NCBI RefSeq assembly: GCF_003993795.1
Contig: NZ_RWKV01000008.1
Span: 186,001-250,000, forward strand
DNA from: Aquabacter cavernae
Lineage (GTDB): Bacteria; Pseudomonadota; Alphaproteobacteria; Rhizobiales; Xanthobacteraceae
DNA length: 64,000 nucleotides
Direction: 5' to 3'
The notes under the pieces were generated by a model. It was not told the DNA's origin and ran no database searches. It was given only the letters and a program-made list of their open reading frames with translations. The first letter of the stretch is position 1. Every line of letters begins with the position of its first letter. The position numbers and the translations under genes were made by a program. Below are positions 1 to 8,140 of this stretch, piece after piece.

Positions 1-56
1 GCATCGTGCTCATGGACAATAAGGACGGCACCACGAGCTGGGAGGTGGCGCGATGA
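1..56 (+). CDS. cysS: Cysteinyl-tRNA synthetase, C-terminal end (partial)
   Basis: Only the last 17 codons lie in the window; they read IVLMDNKDGTTSWEVAR before TGA at 54-56. The pattern of Val/Leu-x-Asp followed by DGTT-W-E is the usual C-terminus of bacterial CysRS, the cytosolic enzyme that charges tRNA-Cys. The stop overlaps the ATG of the next gene (ATGA), so the two are translationally coupled. The order cysS, GNAT, cimA is familiar from Hyphomicrobiales and supports the call, although so little protein is visible that identity rests partly on context. Confidence 0.7.
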   Translation, partial: IVLMDNKDGTTSWEVAR

Positions 57-553
57 AAACCGCCGATCCCGTCGCCCTGCGGCCCTTTCTTCCGTCCGAT
101 GCGCCGCGCCTCGTCGCCATCTTCCGCTCCGCCATCGAAGAGCTGACGGACGAGGATTATGACGACGACCAGCGCGAGGCCTGGGCGTCCGCCTCCGACG
201 ACGCGGAAGCCTTTGCGGCGCGCCTTGCGGGCCACCTCACCCTCGTCGCCACGCGCGCCGGGGAGGCGGTGGGCTTCCTCACGCTGAAGGACGACCGGCA
301 CATCGACCTTCTCTATGTGGACCCCACGAGCGTCGGCACCGGCGTTGCGACGGACCTGACCGCGGCGGCGGAGATCCTCTCCAAGGCGCGGGGCGCGGCG
401 TCCTTGTCCGTGGATGCGAGCGACACGGCCCTCGGCTTCTTCCAGGCCCGCGGCTATGTGCCCGAGCGGCGCAACACCGTGCCGCGCGGCGACGTTTGGC
501 TCTCCAACACCACGCTGCGCAAGGCCCTGGATGTGACGAAGGGGCCGAAGTGA
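53..553 (+). CDS. GNAT-family N-acetyltransferase
   Basis: A 166-residue protein with the GNAT fold. The N-terminal ALRPFLPSDAPRLVAIFRSAI is the beta1-alpha1 opening. The segment DLLYVDPTSVGTGVATDL (about residues 85-102) corresponds to motif A, the acetyl-CoA pyrophosphate-binding strand and loop. The Q/RxxGxG/A signature is degenerate here (SVGTGVA). LGFFQARGYVPERRNTV near the C-terminus is the typical 'xFYxxxGF' motif B region. The substrate cannot be deduced. The gene starts inside the cysS stop codon and precedes cimA, so it belongs to the cysS transcript. Cytosolic. Confidence 0.85.
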   Translation: MKTADPVALRPFLPSDAPRLVAIFRSAIEELTDEDYDDDQREAWASASDDAEAFAARLAGHLTLVATRAGEAVGFLTLKDDRHIDLLYVDPTSVGTGVATDLTAAAEILSKARGAASLSVDASDTALGFFQARGYVPERRNTVPRGDVWLSNTTLRKALDVTKGPK

Positions 554-578
554 CCTCCGACACCCCCTCACCCCCCGG

Positions 579-648
579 CCCCTCTCCCGCAAGGGGAGAG
601 GGGAGGTGCAGGCGCGCCGTCCGGCCCTTCTCCCCTCGCGGGAGAAGG
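579..648. repeat. Paired palindromic (REP-like) elements
   Basis: Two GC-rich hairpins lie in the 165-bp gap between the GNAT gene and cimA. The first has arms CCCCTCTCCC (579-588) and GGGAGAGGGG (594-603) around a 5-nt loop. The second has arms CCTTCTCCC (626-634) and GGGAGAAGG (640-648). Both share a CTCCC core, as expected for two units of one dispersed family. Similar CCTCTCCC...GGGAGAGG palindromes are common between genes in GC-rich proteobacteria. They may act as mRNA stabilisers or weak terminators. Confidence 0.7.
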
Positions 649-718
649 TGGCGCGCGGCGCAGCCGCGGGGCGGATGAGGGGGAGGGCGTGAACGGCGCC
701 AAGATTGCGGGAAGAAAC

Positions 719-2314
719 ATGACCAAGGAACGCCTCTATCTCTTCGACACCACGCTGCGCGACGGCGCGCAGACCAATGGCGTGGACTTCACCCTGCCGG
801 ACAAGCTCCGGGTGATGGCGCTGCTGGACACGGTGGGTGTGGACTATGTGGAGGGCGGATATCCCGGCGCCAATCCGCTGGATACAGCGCTGTTCTCGGA
901 GCCCCGCTCCGTCAAGGGCCGCTTCACCGCCTTCGGCATGACCAAGCGGGCGGGCCGTTCCGCCGCCAATGATCCCGGCGTCGCCGCGCTCCTTGATGCG
1001 AAGGCCGATGCCATCTGCTTCGTGGCCAAGGCCTCCGCCTATCAGGTGCGGGTGGCGCTGGAGAGCACGCAGGAGGAAAACCTCGCTTCCATCCGCGAAA
1101 GTGTCGCGGCGGCGGTGGCGGCGGGCCGCGAAGCGCTGGTGGATTGCGAGCATTTCTTCGACGGCTTCAAGGAAAACCGCACGTTCGCCTTGGCCTGCGC
1201 CCGCACGGCCTATGAGGCGGGCGCGCGCTGGGTGGTGCTGTGCGACACCAATGGCGGCACGCTGCCCAACGAGGTGGAAGCCATCGTCGCAGAGGTGACG
1301 CAGGTGGTGCCCGGCGACCACCTGGGCATCCATGCCCATAACGACACCGAGCAGGCGGTGGCCAATTCGCTCGCCGCCGTGCGCGCGGGCGTGCGCCAGA
1401 TCCAGGGCACGCTGAACGGCCTGGGCGAGCGCTGCGGCAATGCCAATCTCTGCTCGCTCATCCCGACTCTTCTCCTGAAGCCGGATTTCGCGGAGCGCTT
1501 CGAGCTGGGCGTGACGCCCGATCAACTCGCGGACCTCACCCACGCTTCGCGGGTGCTGGACGAGATGCTGAACCGCGCCCCGAACCGCCACGCGCCTTAT
1601 GTGGGCGAGAGCGCGTTCGCCACCAAGGCGGGCATCCATGCCTCGGCCATCCTGAAGGATCCGGCCACCTACGAGCATGTGGCTCCCGAACTGGTGGGCA
1701 ACCGGCGCCGGGTGATGGTGTCCGACCAGGCGGGCAAGTCCAATGTGATCGCGGAGCTGGAGCGGCTCGGCGTAGACGTGGACCGCAAGGACCCGCGCCT
1801 CACCCGCCTGCTGGACGAGGTGAAGGAGCGGGAATCGCTGGGCTATGCCTATGAGGCGGCCGACGCCTCCTTCGCGCTGCTGGCCCGGCGCATGCTGGGC
1901 ACAGTGCCGGACTTCTTCGAGGTGGAGCGGTTCAGCGTGAATGTGGAGCGCCGCTACAATGCGCGCGGCGAGATGACCACCGTGGCCGAGGCCATCGTGA
2001 AGGTGCAGGTGGACGGCGAAGTGCTGATCTCCGCCGCCGAGGGCAACGGCCCGGTGAACGCGCTGGACGTGGCGCTGCGCAAGGATCTGGGCAAGTACCA
2101 GCCCTTCATCTCCGGCCTGCGGCTGACCGATTACCGGGTGCGCATCCTGGACGGCGGCACGGAGGCCATCACCCGCGTGCTTATCGAGAGCGCGGACGAG
2201 ACCGGGGCCCGCTGGACCACGGTGGGCGTGTCTCCCAACATCATCGACGCCTCGTTCGAGGCGCTGATCGATTCCATCACCTGGAAGCTGCTGAAGGAAG
2301 GCGCGCCGGAATAG
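719..2314 (+). CDS. cimA: (R)-citramalate synthase
   Basis: A 531-residue DRE-TIM metallolyase that condenses pyruvate with acetyl-CoA to (R)-citramalate, the first step of the threonine-independent route to isoleucine. The N-terminal FDTTLRDGAQTNGVDF carries the DRE-type metal and substrate motif (LRDG). GIHAHND supplies the HxH metal ligands, and NGLGERCGNANL follows the catalytic barrel. The C-terminal LeuA-type allosteric domain covers about residues 390-525. Length and the GAQTNGVDF variant favour CimA over LeuA or homocitrate synthase. The ATG at 719 has a GGGAAG Shine-Dalgarno sequence 5-10 nt upstream; a GTG at 689 would add ten residues and lacks one. The stop codon lies inside the left arm of a palindromic repeat. 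Confidence 0.93.
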   Translation: MTKERLYLFDTTLRDGAQTNGVDFTLPDKLRVMALLDTVGVDYVEGGYPGANPLDTALFSEPRSVKGRFTAFGMTKRAGRSAANDPGVAALLDAKADAICFVAKASAYQVRVALESTQEENLASIRESVAAAVAAGREALVDCEHFFDGFKENRTFALACARTAYEAGARWVVLCDTNGGTLPNEVEAIVAEVTQVVPGDHLGIHAHNDTEQAVANSLAAVRAGVRQIQGTLNGLGERCGNANLCSLIPTLLLKPDFAERFELGVTPDQLADLTHASRVLDEMLNRAPNRHAPYVGESAFATKAGIHASAILKDPATYEHVAPELVGNRRRVMVSDQAGKSNVIAELERLGVDVDRKDPRLTRLLDEVKERESLGYAYEAADASFALLARRMLGTVPDFFEVERFSVNVERRYNARGEMTTVAEAIVKVQVDGEVLISAAEGNGPVNALDVALRKDLGKYQPFISGLRLTDYRVRILDGGTEAITRVLIESADETGARWTTVGVSPNIIDASFEALIDSITWKLLKEGAPE

Positions 2315-2411
2315 AGTATTTCAGCCTTTCGTCGAAACGCTGAAATACTCTATCTCTTTGTTTTTCCGCGTTTCCTTCACGCGAACCGCTTCGCACTTCG
2401 CTCGGAAACGC
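2311..2411. repeat. Dispersed two-module palindromic repeat, copy 1
   Basis: Module A is a perfect 15-bp inverted repeat (ATAGAGTATTTCAGC at 2311-2325 and its complement at 2339-2353). Module B is a hairpin-like unit bounded by GCGTTTCC (2368-2375) and GGAAACGC (2404-2411), with a conserved interior. The element includes the cimA stop codon and separates the convergent cimA and rppH genes, so it may terminate both. Copies 2 and 3 are at 5317-5416 and 23962-24005. Confidence 0.85.
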
Positions 2412-2437
2412 TCTCACGCGCCTTCGCCGGGAAGGCG

Positions 2438-2944
2438 CTACCCCGCGAACGGGCGGAACGCCTTCACCACGTCCTCATAGACGGGGCGCTTGAAGGGAAC
2501 GACCAGTTCCGGCGTCCGGTCCAACTGTTCCCAGCGCCAGTCCACGAATTCCGGCTTATGCTTGCCGCCGCCGGGCTTCAGGATGTTGATCTCGTTTTCC
2601 GAGCCGGTGAAGGCGAAGGCGAACCAGCGCTGGGTCTGGCCGCGATACTTGCCGCGCCACGCCTCGCCCGCGATGCGGCCGGGAAGGTCGTAGGTGAGCC
2701 AGTCCGGCACCTCGCCCAGGAGCCGCACCGAGCGGATGGAGGTTTCCTCGTAAAGCTCGCGATAGGCGGCATCCAGGGGCTCCTCGCCCTTGTCGATGCC
2801 GCCCTGGGGAAGCTGCCAGGAATGGGTCATGTCCACATGCTCGGGCCCGCCCGCGCGCTGGCCCATGAACACGCGGCCCGTCGCGTTGAACACGCAGATG
2901 CCCACGCAGGGGCGATACGGCAGATCTTCGGTAGAGCGCGACAT
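2438..2944 (-). CDS. rppH: RNA pyrophosphohydrolase (Nudix)
   Basis: A 168-residue Nudix hydrolase that removes pyrophosphate from triphosphorylated mRNA 5' ends and so triggers decay. The opening [14 protein letters not shown] is characteristic of RppH. The Nudix box runs from [16 protein letters not shown] through LYEETS (about residues 49-70) and matches GX5EX7REUXEEXGU except that Thr-Ser replaces the final Gly. SWQLPQGGI and the C-terminal [13 protein letters not shown] also fit the family. The ATG at 2944 is chosen because GAGG lies 6 nt upstream. An ATG four codons earlier (2956) has no well-spaced ribosome site. The chosen site sits in the arm of an 11-bp hairpin. Confidence 0.92.
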   Translation of the reverse strand: MSRSTEDLPYRPCVGICVFNATGRVFMGQRAGGPEHVDMTHSWQLPQGGIDKGEEPLDAAYRELYEETSIRSVRLLGEVPDWLTYDLPGRIAGEAWRGKYRGQTQRWFAFAFTGSENEINILKPGGGKHKPEFVDWRWEQLDRTPELVVPFKRPVYEDVVKAFRPFAG

Positions 2945-2945
2945 G

Positions 2946-2971
2946 GGAAGCCTCATGGAGATGAGGCTTCC
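2946..2971 (-). promoter_or_regulatory. Hairpin occluding the rppH ribosome-binding site
   Basis: A perfect 11-bp inverted repeat, GGAAGCCTCAT (2946-2956) and ATGAGGCTTCC (2961-2971), with a GGAG loop, immediately precedes the preferred rppH ATG. On the minus-strand transcript the GAGG Shine-Dalgarno sequence lies in the 3' arm and would be paired. No uridine run follows, so translational control or mRNA stabilisation is more likely than termination. Confidence 0.55.
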
Positions 2972-3037
2972 TTCTTAGAGCGCGCGCGGGTCCGGTGGAA
3001 GGCGGTACGCGCCCGGATAGGCGCGCACCTGTTCGCA

Positions 3038-3667
3038 TCAATGATGCGCGAGGCTCATGCGGGGCAAAGCGGTGGAGCCCCAGGCGCGCAGGGAGGCCCA
3101 GGTGCCCTTGTCCAGCTGGAAGCGGTCCACGGGAACCGAGGCGGAGAGGGCCTTCACCCGGCACAGGCCCGCGCCGCACCACTGGAAGCCGCACTTCTCC
3201 AGCACCCGCCGCGAGGCGGGATTGACCACGCGGGCGGCGCCCAGAAGGCGCTCGGCGTCGGTCTCGGAGAAGGCATAGTCGATGATGGCGCGCGCGGCCT
3301 CTGTGGCGATGCCACGGCCCCAGAAGGGTTCGCCGAACCAATAGCCCAGTTCCGGCGCGCTCTCGCCGGGACGGCGGCCGAAGCCGCACATGCCCGCGAA
3401 GACGGGACCCTGCTCGCGCTTGAGGAAGACGGCGAAATGGGCGCCGTCGCCGGTCGCGAGCTGCTCAATGAAGGCGCGCCCGTCGGCGGGACGGTAGGGG
3501 TGGGGCAGGTTCGCGGTCATTTCCGCGATCTTGCGATTGTTGGCGTGCTCCGCGATAGCGGCGACGTCCTCGATCTGCGGCACGCGAAGCACCAGCCGCG
3601 CGGTTTCGAGGACGGGGATACTGCTCTCCCGCAGGAGAACTCCGGGGGGCGCTTCGACGATGGTCAT
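3038..3667 (-). CDS. GNAT-family N-acetyltransferase (RimJ/RimL type)
   Basis: A 209-residue acetyltransferase of the RimJ/RimL-like GNAT branch. ETARLVLRVPQIEDVAAIAEH is the standard opening strand and helix. GYWFGEPFWGRGIATEAARA carries motif A (about residues 107-126), with GRGIAT as the acetyl-CoA loop. NPASRRVLEKCGFQ is the conserved 'N-x-x-S-x-x-x-x-x-x-x-G-F' segment. The ATG at 3667 has AGGAG 7 nt upstream and follows the terminator of rplU-rpmA; the frame stays open upstream to 4012 only as an overlap with rpmA. RimJ/L relatives acetylate ribosomal protein N-termini, but the substrate here is unknown. Confidence 0.85.
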   Translation of the reverse strand: MTIVEAPPGVLLRESSIPVLETARLVLRVPQIEDVAAIAEHANNRKIAEMTANLPHPYRPADGRAFIEQLATGDGAHFAVFLKREQGPVFAGMCGFGRRPGESAPELGYWFGEPFWGRGIATEAARAIIDYAFSETDAERLLGAARVVNPASRRVLEKCGFQWCGAGLCRVKALSASVPVDRFQLDKGTWASLRAWGSTALPRMSLAHH

Positions 3668-3701
3668 GACGGGCTCCTGAGCACCAAGGGGCGGACAAAC
3701 G

Positions 3702-3733
3702 AAAACCGGGGAGACTGCTCGTCTCCCCGGTTT
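3702..3733 (-). terminator. Rho-independent terminator after rpmA
   Basis: A perfect 13-bp stem, AAACCGGGGAGAC (3703-3715) and GTCTCCCCGGTTT (3721-3733), has a 5-nt loop. Read on the minus strand the stem ends in TTTT and continues CGTTTG. It lies 86 nt after the rpmA stop, between rpmA and the downstream GNAT gene, so it should end the rplU-rpmA transcript. Confidence 0.88.
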
Positions 3734-3818
3734 GTCCAGGAGCCAGGACCCTAAGGCCGTGTCAGGCTCCCACCGGTTCGACGAGACCGGCGGGATCCTG
3801 CATTTCAGGTCGCGCCGG

Positions 3819-4088
3819 TTATTCGGCCGCCGCGAGGGCGGGGACGACGGATACGTAGGTTCGGGCGTTGGCTTTGGTACGGAACTCGACTTTGCCGTCG
3901 GTGAGGGCGAACAAGGTATGATCCTTGCCGATGCCGACATTAAGGCCGGGATGCCATTTGGTGCCGCGCTGACGCACGATGATGTTGCCGGCAATGACGG
4001 CCTGGCCGCCAAAGCGCTTCACGCCAAGGCGCTTGCTCTCGGAATCGCGGCCGTTACGGGACGAGCCGCCTGCTTTTTTATGAGCCAT
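3819..4088 (-). CDS. rpmA: 50S ribosomal protein L27
   Basis: An 89-residue protein beginning [19 protein letters not shown], the flexible N-terminal tail of L27 that reaches toward the peptidyl-transferase centre. [20 protein letters not shown] and [18 protein letters not shown] are diagnostic. It lacks the cleaved N-terminal extension found in Firmicutes. It lies 18 nt downstream of rplU in the universal rplU-rpmA operon, followed by a strong terminator. Confidence 0.98.
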   Translation of the reverse strand: MAHKKAGGSSRNGRDSESKRLGVKRFGGQAVIAGNIIVRQRGTKWHPGLNVGIGKDHTLFALTDGKVEFRTKANARTYVSVVPALAAAE

Positions 4089-4106
4089 GTGTGCTCTCCG
4101 TTCCTA

Positions 4107-4418
4107 TCAGGCGCCGGCGGCGATGCTGGTGATGCGCACGACCGTGAGGTCAGCGCGGAAGCCCCGCTTGCGGCGCGAATTCTGACGGCGGCGCTTCTTG
4201 AAGGCGATGACCTTGTCACCGCGCGCCTGCTCCACAACCTCGCCCGTGACGGTCGCACCCTCGACGAGAGGGGCGCCCACGACGATGGTCTCGCCGCCGA
4301 GCATGAGGACGGGGAAAGACACGCTCGCGCCGGCCTCGGCCTCGATACGGTCCACCGTGATGACGTCTTCGGCAGCAACGCGATACTGCTTGCCGCCTGC
4401 TTTGATGACCGCGAACAT
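4107..4418 (-). CDS. rplU: 50S ribosomal protein L21
   Basis: A 103-residue protein starting [18 protein letters not shown], the near-invariant L21 N-terminus. The basic segment [18 protein letters not shown] binds 23S rRNA. The length is standard. It is the first gene of the rplU-rpmA operon; its promoter must lie in 4419-4656, a 238-bp gap shared with the divergent thioesterase gene. Confidence 0.98.
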   Translation of the reverse strand: MFAVIKAGGKQYRVAAEDVITVDRIEAEAGASVSFPVLMLGGETIVVGAPLVEGATVTGEVVEQARGDKVIAFKKRRRQNSRRKRGFRADLTVVRITSIAAGA

Positions 4419-4656
4419 CTTGTCTCGCTTTCGTGTTCCACCAGCCTCGAAGGGCGGGCTTCTTCCGGTCGATGGGGATGCGGGCCCTTTGAGGAGCCCG
4501 CGCGAAGCGGTTCCTTTACCCGCGCGGGGTCTGCATTGTCAATGCGAAACCCGCCGCGAACCCTTGCGGCGCCAAGCCTTGCCGGAGCTTGTCACCTATA
4601 GGCTTTCTAAAGTTACCGCGCACTTGATAAGGTCGCCGCCCAACGGGAAGGGATAC

Positions 4657-5058
4657 ATGCGCGACAAAGAAGCGGTGATGCCGGGCGATGCGCCCGCGAT
4701 TCGCACCATTGCCATGCCGGCGGACACGAATCCCAACGGCGACATTTTCGGCGGCTGGCTCATGTCGCAGATGGACCTTGCGGCCGGCAACGTCTCCGCC
4801 CGCCGTGCCCGCGGGCGCGTGGCGACGGTGGCGGTGGAGGCCATCACCTTCCTCAGCCCGGTGTCGGTGGGCGACGAGGTGAGCCTGTTCGCCAAGGTCC
4901 TCACCATCGGGCGCACCTCCATGCGCATCGAGGTGGAAGCCTGGCGCCGCGCGCGGGCGAGCGAGGAGACCCGCAAGGTGACCGAGGCCACCTTCGTCGC
5001 CATCGACGATGACGGCCGCCCCCGTCATGTTCCCGCCGAGGATGCGCCTCCCGTTTGA
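4657..5058 (+). CDS. Acyl-CoA thioesterase (YciA/hotdog family)
   Basis: A 133-residue single-hotdog protein. PADTNPNGDIFGGWLMSQMD contains the YciA-type motif in which Asn/Asp of N-x-x-G-D-I-F-G-G-W act in thioester hydrolysis. ATVAVEAITFLSPVSVGDEV and GRTSMRIEVEAW complete the domain. YciA-like enzymes hydrolyse a broad range of acyl-CoAs in the cytosol. The ATG at 4657 follows GGGAAGGGA; the longer open frame upstream overlaps the rplU coding strand. It is divergent from rplU and lies just upstream of tRNA-Ser. Confidence 0.9.
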   Translation: MRDKEAVMPGDAPAIRTIAMPADTNPNGDIFGGWLMSQMDLAAGNVSARRARGRVATVAVEAITFLSPVSVGDEVSLFAKVLTIGRTSMRIEVEAWRRARASEETRKVTEATFVAIDDDGRPRHVPAEDAPPV

Positions 5059-5155
5059 GGGGGGCGTTTCATCTGGCGCTTGCGGGGCGCGGGCGCGTCC
5101 GCTATTAGCGCACGACCACACGCCGGACGCCCTTGTGCGTTCGCGGCCCCCGGAT

Positions 5156-5245
5156 GGAGAGGTGGCAGAGTGGTCGAATGCACCGCACTCGAAATGCGGC
5201 ATACGGGCAACCGTATCGGGGGTTCAAATCCCTCCCTCTCCGCCA
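5156..5245 (+). tRNA. tRNA-Ser(CGA), decodes UCG
   Basis: A 90-nt class II tRNA. The acceptor arms GGAGAGG (5156-5162) and CCTCTCC (5235-5241) pair perfectly, with discriminator G and an encoded CCA (5243-5245). The anticodon loop CTCGAAA sits between CCGCA and TGCGG stems and gives anticodon CGA. There is a long variable arm around CATACGGGCAACCGTAT, and the T loop is GGTTCAAATCC. No integrase or duplicated 3' end lies downstream, so it does not look like a used attachment site. Confidence 0.96.
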
Positions 5246-5316
5246 GCTCTCTGCAAGCCGCCTAAATCCGATGGGTTTGCCCTTCAGGGGGGGATCGCCC
5301 TGCAGATCATCCTCTG

Positions 5317-5416
5317 GAGTGTTTCAGCTTTTCACGGAAACGCTGAAACATTCATTCTCTTTGTTTTTGCGCATTTCCTTCACGCGAACCGCGTCACACT
5401 TCGCTTGGAAATGCGC
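5317..5416. repeat. Dispersed two-module palindromic repeat, copy 2
   Basis: Module A arms are GAGTGTTTCAGC (5317-5328) and GCTGAAACATTC (5342-5353), with one G-T mismatch. Module B arms are GCGCATTTCC (5369-5378) and GGAAATGCGC (5407-5416), a perfect 10-bp pairing. Compared with copy 1, a G-C pair in the stem has become A-T on both sides, a compensated change. The element lies between tRNA-Ser and the 3' end of the following minus-strand gene. Confidence 0.85.
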
Positions 5417-5486
5417 TCGGATGCTGCCGACTGTGCGCTTCGGCCCGCTGCTATCCGGGCGACGGTCTGAATGATGATACCGCACA

Positions 5487-7646
5487 TCATGGAACCTCCC
5501 ACAGGCTCTTAAAGCCTCGCGCATTTTTCCAGGCCAGGATCTGAGATTCCTTTCCACACGGGATGGCAACGAAGTCCCGGGTGGCTTGAAATTCGTAGTC
5601 GAAGACTTTCGCAAAGATGAAGCAATGATCTTGATACTCTCCAAGCGTTTGGTTGCGAATCCGAATTTCCGTGCGCGTGGCTCCGACTTCCAGTCGGCGG
5701 CCTTTCCATTCCACCGTGCCGTATTCGAAAACGCTGGATGACACGTTGAACACATCCCATTGGTTGCGCCGCTTTTCATCCAGCCAGTTGAAGAACGCTG
5801 GATAAAGCTCGCGCGGGTCCTTGTCTGTCCCGTCAATGGCCGCCTTCACCTCATTGGCGATGATGCTGGATGCGGCTTGAGCCTTCTGGCCATAGGTCTG
5901 GCGGAGCTGTGTGCGCATCGCGTCCCTGGTGCGTGCGTCCTCTTCCGCGCGGGCTGCGGCGATCCGCGCCGCCTCGCCGGCCGCCCGCTGCCGCTCATAG
6001 CTTTGCGTCTGCGCCTCCGCCAGGGCGGCGTTCACCTGTGCCTTGGCGGCCTCAAGGTCGTCCAGGCTCACCCATAGCGCGAGAAGCTGGTAGGTGGTGC
6101 CGTCCCGCTTCAATGCGTCGATGATGGTCTTGAGATTTGCCGCATCGCTGTAGACGGCCGCGCACCGCCCCCGCTTCACGCCGGCAAAGGCCGCGTCCAG
6201 AGACATCGCCGAGAATTGCGGGGCCGCATTCATGTCGGCGCGAATGGTCTGAACATTATCCGAAAGCACGCGCTCATGGGCCGGCAGGTCCTGCGCCACC
6301 ACCACGCAGACCGTGGGCGAGGCGTTCGACAGCACGACGAAGCCGAAGCCGGTTGCCGTCTGCGCGTCGATCTGCACCGCGCGTTGCGCGGCAAGATCCG
6401 TATTGTTGGAGAGTTCACTGCCGCTGACCGTCCGCAGGTGCACCAGCCCGCCGAGTTCAATCTGCCGCAGCAAGGCCAGCGTGTAGGCTGTGTCTTCCCT
6501 GAACATGGTTGCGCGCCGGACCATGACAACATCGAAGCTGCGCAGCTTGTCGGACGCGCAGGGGCGCGCATCGATGGAGATGGTGTCCAGCCCGTAGCCG
6601 GAGAGAACACGGCGCGCCAGATTCGTGCTGGCGGCATTCTCCTGCTTCTGAAAGATGCAGACCGAAGCGGTGGACCGCTCGAAGACGATGTCGCCCTTCA
6701 GGTTCTTGAGCACATGGGGCGCTTCGCTGGATGCGTTGTAGAGGAAGACCACGTCCTCGACGCTGCCATCCAGTAGGAAGCGGTTTTTCTCGGTGAGGCT
6801 GGTCCGCAGCGCATCCGGGTTCGGTACGGCGGCGGGCGCAGTCGCTCCCGCTGCTGTCGCCGGGGGCGGAGCCGCGCTGGTGCCGGTGTCGGCGAGCGCA
6901 TTCAGATAGGCACTACGCAGGCCAGACTGGCGAAACGCCATGTCCGTGGTCTCGGTAAGGGGCTTCAGGGTCTCGTATGTGGGCTGTTGCAGAGCCTCGT
7001 CCAGCGCCTTCGCCGACGGCAGCAGGGTTTCGACGGCGGGACTTGTGGGGTTGCGGGAAATGAAGCCGACGATGAAGGCGCGTTGGGCCTGCGCCTGCTT
7101 CACCAGCCCGACAAGCTCGCGGGCATTCTGTTCGCGCCGCTCTTCCGCGCGCTGGCGGGCGAAGTCCGCAAACCTGGGGTCCTTCTGCACCAGCCCGTTG
7201 AGTGCGGCGATCTGCTTCTCGACCGCCGCAGGGTCTGTCCCCTTCAGCGCCTTGCCAAGGTTCGCGACGCCACTCGCATAGGTCAACATCTTCGGGTCAT
7301 TGGGGTTTTGCTTCAGGAAAGCGGAGACCTCGTCGATGAGCTGCTCTGCCACAGGCACGATCCTGGCAAATTTTTCCTGCTTTTCGACAGCAGCCTTGTC
7401 TTGCTGTTGCTTCTTTTGCTCGGCCTGCTGCTTCTTCTGCTCCGCTTGCTTCTGTTGCCCTGCCGCCCGTTCGGCTGCGCGGCGCTGGGCCTCAATGGCC
7501 TGTTGCTGCTGCTGCATCTGAATGGCGGAATTGATGACCGAGTTCACAATTCCGAACTGTGCGACCGCTCGGTCGGGACCGGGTAGAAACGTCAGTACAC
7601 CGAGGAAAGCAGAACCCGCCGCAAGTGCGGCCCATGAGAAACGCAT
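5487..7646 (-). CDS. Secreted/periplasmic protein of unknown function, Gln-rich coiled coil
   Basis: A 719-residue protein not recognised as any known family. MRFSWAALAAGSAFLGVLTF followed by LPGPDRAVAQ reads as a Sec signal peptide with an AxA-like cleavage site. Residues about 40-95 are a Gln/Lys/Ala-rich coiled coil with QQQQQ and repeated AEQKKQQ. An alpha-helical middle section contains Asn-Pro-rich helix-turn-helix units. A Pro/Ala linker (APPPATAAGATAPAAV) leads to a region with FLLDGSVEDVVFLYNASSEAP and two further periplasmic-binding-like alpha/beta segments. The last 100 residues include conserved-looking Trp, Cys and aromatic positions. The ATG at 7646 has GGAG nearby; upstream in-frame starts would bury the signal peptide. 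It stands alone next to tRNA-Ser. Confidence 0.75.
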   Translation of the reverse strand: MRFSWAALAAGSAFLGVLTFLPGPDRAVAQFGIVNSVINSAIQMQQQQQAIEAQRRAAERAAGQQKQAEQKKQQAEQKKQQQDKAAVEKQEKFARIVPVAEQLIDEVSAFLKQNPNDPKMLTYASGVANLGKALKGTDPAAVEKQIAALNGLVQKDPRFADFARQRAEERREQNARELVGLVKQAQAQRAFIVGFISRNPTSPAVETLLPSAKALDEALQQPTYETLKPLTETTDMAFRQSGLRSAYLNALADTGTSAAPPPATAAGATAPAAVPNPDALRTSLTEKNRFLLDGSVEDVVFLYNASSEAPHVLKNLKGDIVFERSTASVCIFQKQENAASTNLARRVLSGYGLDTISIDARPCASDKLRSFDVVMVRRATMFREDTAYTLALLRQIELGGLVHLRTVSGSELSNNTDLAAQRAVQIDAQTATGFGFVVLSNASPTVCVVVAQDLPAHERVLSDNVQTIRADMNAAPQFSAMSLDAAFAGVKRGRCAAVYSDAANLKTIIDALKRDGTTYQLLALWVSLDDLEAAKAQVNAALAEAQTQSYERQRAAGEAARIAAARAEEDARTRDAMRTQLRQTYGQKAQAASSIIANEVKAAIDGTDKDPRELYPAFFNWLDEKRRNQWDVFNVSSSVFEYGTVEWKGRRLEVGATRTEIRIRNQTLGEYQDHCFIFAKVFDYEFQATRDFVAIPCGKESQILAWKNARGFKSLWEVP

Positions 7647-7928
7647 CAGCTCCAGCCCCCAGACAAATCGAGGTTTTGTCCTCGATCCCCATGCCCGTTT
7701 CAGCGGCTCATCAGCCCCCGAGAGTCGGCAGAGTAGCGTGGCTCCAATGCAACCGGAAGGTATCTCAAGCGCATAATGCATTGTTGCCGCGCCGCGCCGC
7801 GCAGCCCGGCGGCCGGGGCATGGATGATGCTGCATTGCGGTGCGTTGGATCGCCGGGCCGTTTGGATTAGATTAGCGTCAATGACGGCGCGCCATCGGCT
7901 GCGCCTCCCACTTACAGGCCCATGTGCG

Positions 7929-8129
7929 ATGCCTTCCGACGATACCCTGAGAAAGCTTGCCTTGCCGCTCGCTCTGGTGGCTGCGTTTCTCGCTTCTTCT
8001 GCTGCGAACCGGCCGGGTCCGTTCCAGTCCGGCGCGTCCGCGCACGTTCCGGTCCTCGACAGGGAAACCGCCCGGCATTGGCAGGAGGCCTACCACGTGG
8101 CAGCCCCCATGCTGCAGATGGGCAATTGA
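7929..8129 (+). CDS. Possible small secreted or membrane protein
   Basis: A 66-residue open frame starting MPSDDTLRK, followed by a hydrophobic stretch LALPLALVAAFLASSAA and a short polar tail. This could be a signal peptide or single membrane anchor. No good Shine-Dalgarno sequence precedes the ATG, and other in-frame starts lie upstream (7881). It fills part of the otherwise empty 7647-8140 gap between two minus-strand genes. No family is recognised; it may be spurious. Confidence 0.3.
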   Translation: MPSDDTLRKLALPLALVAAFLASSAANRPGPFQSGASAHVPVLDRETARHWQEAYHVAAPMLQMGN

Positions 8130-8140
8130 GGGCAGCGCTT

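Noticed and set aside
5156-5486. tRNA-Ser 3' end as an attachment site of a genomic island
   Set aside because: No integrase, no direct repeat of the tRNA end and no composition shift within the window.
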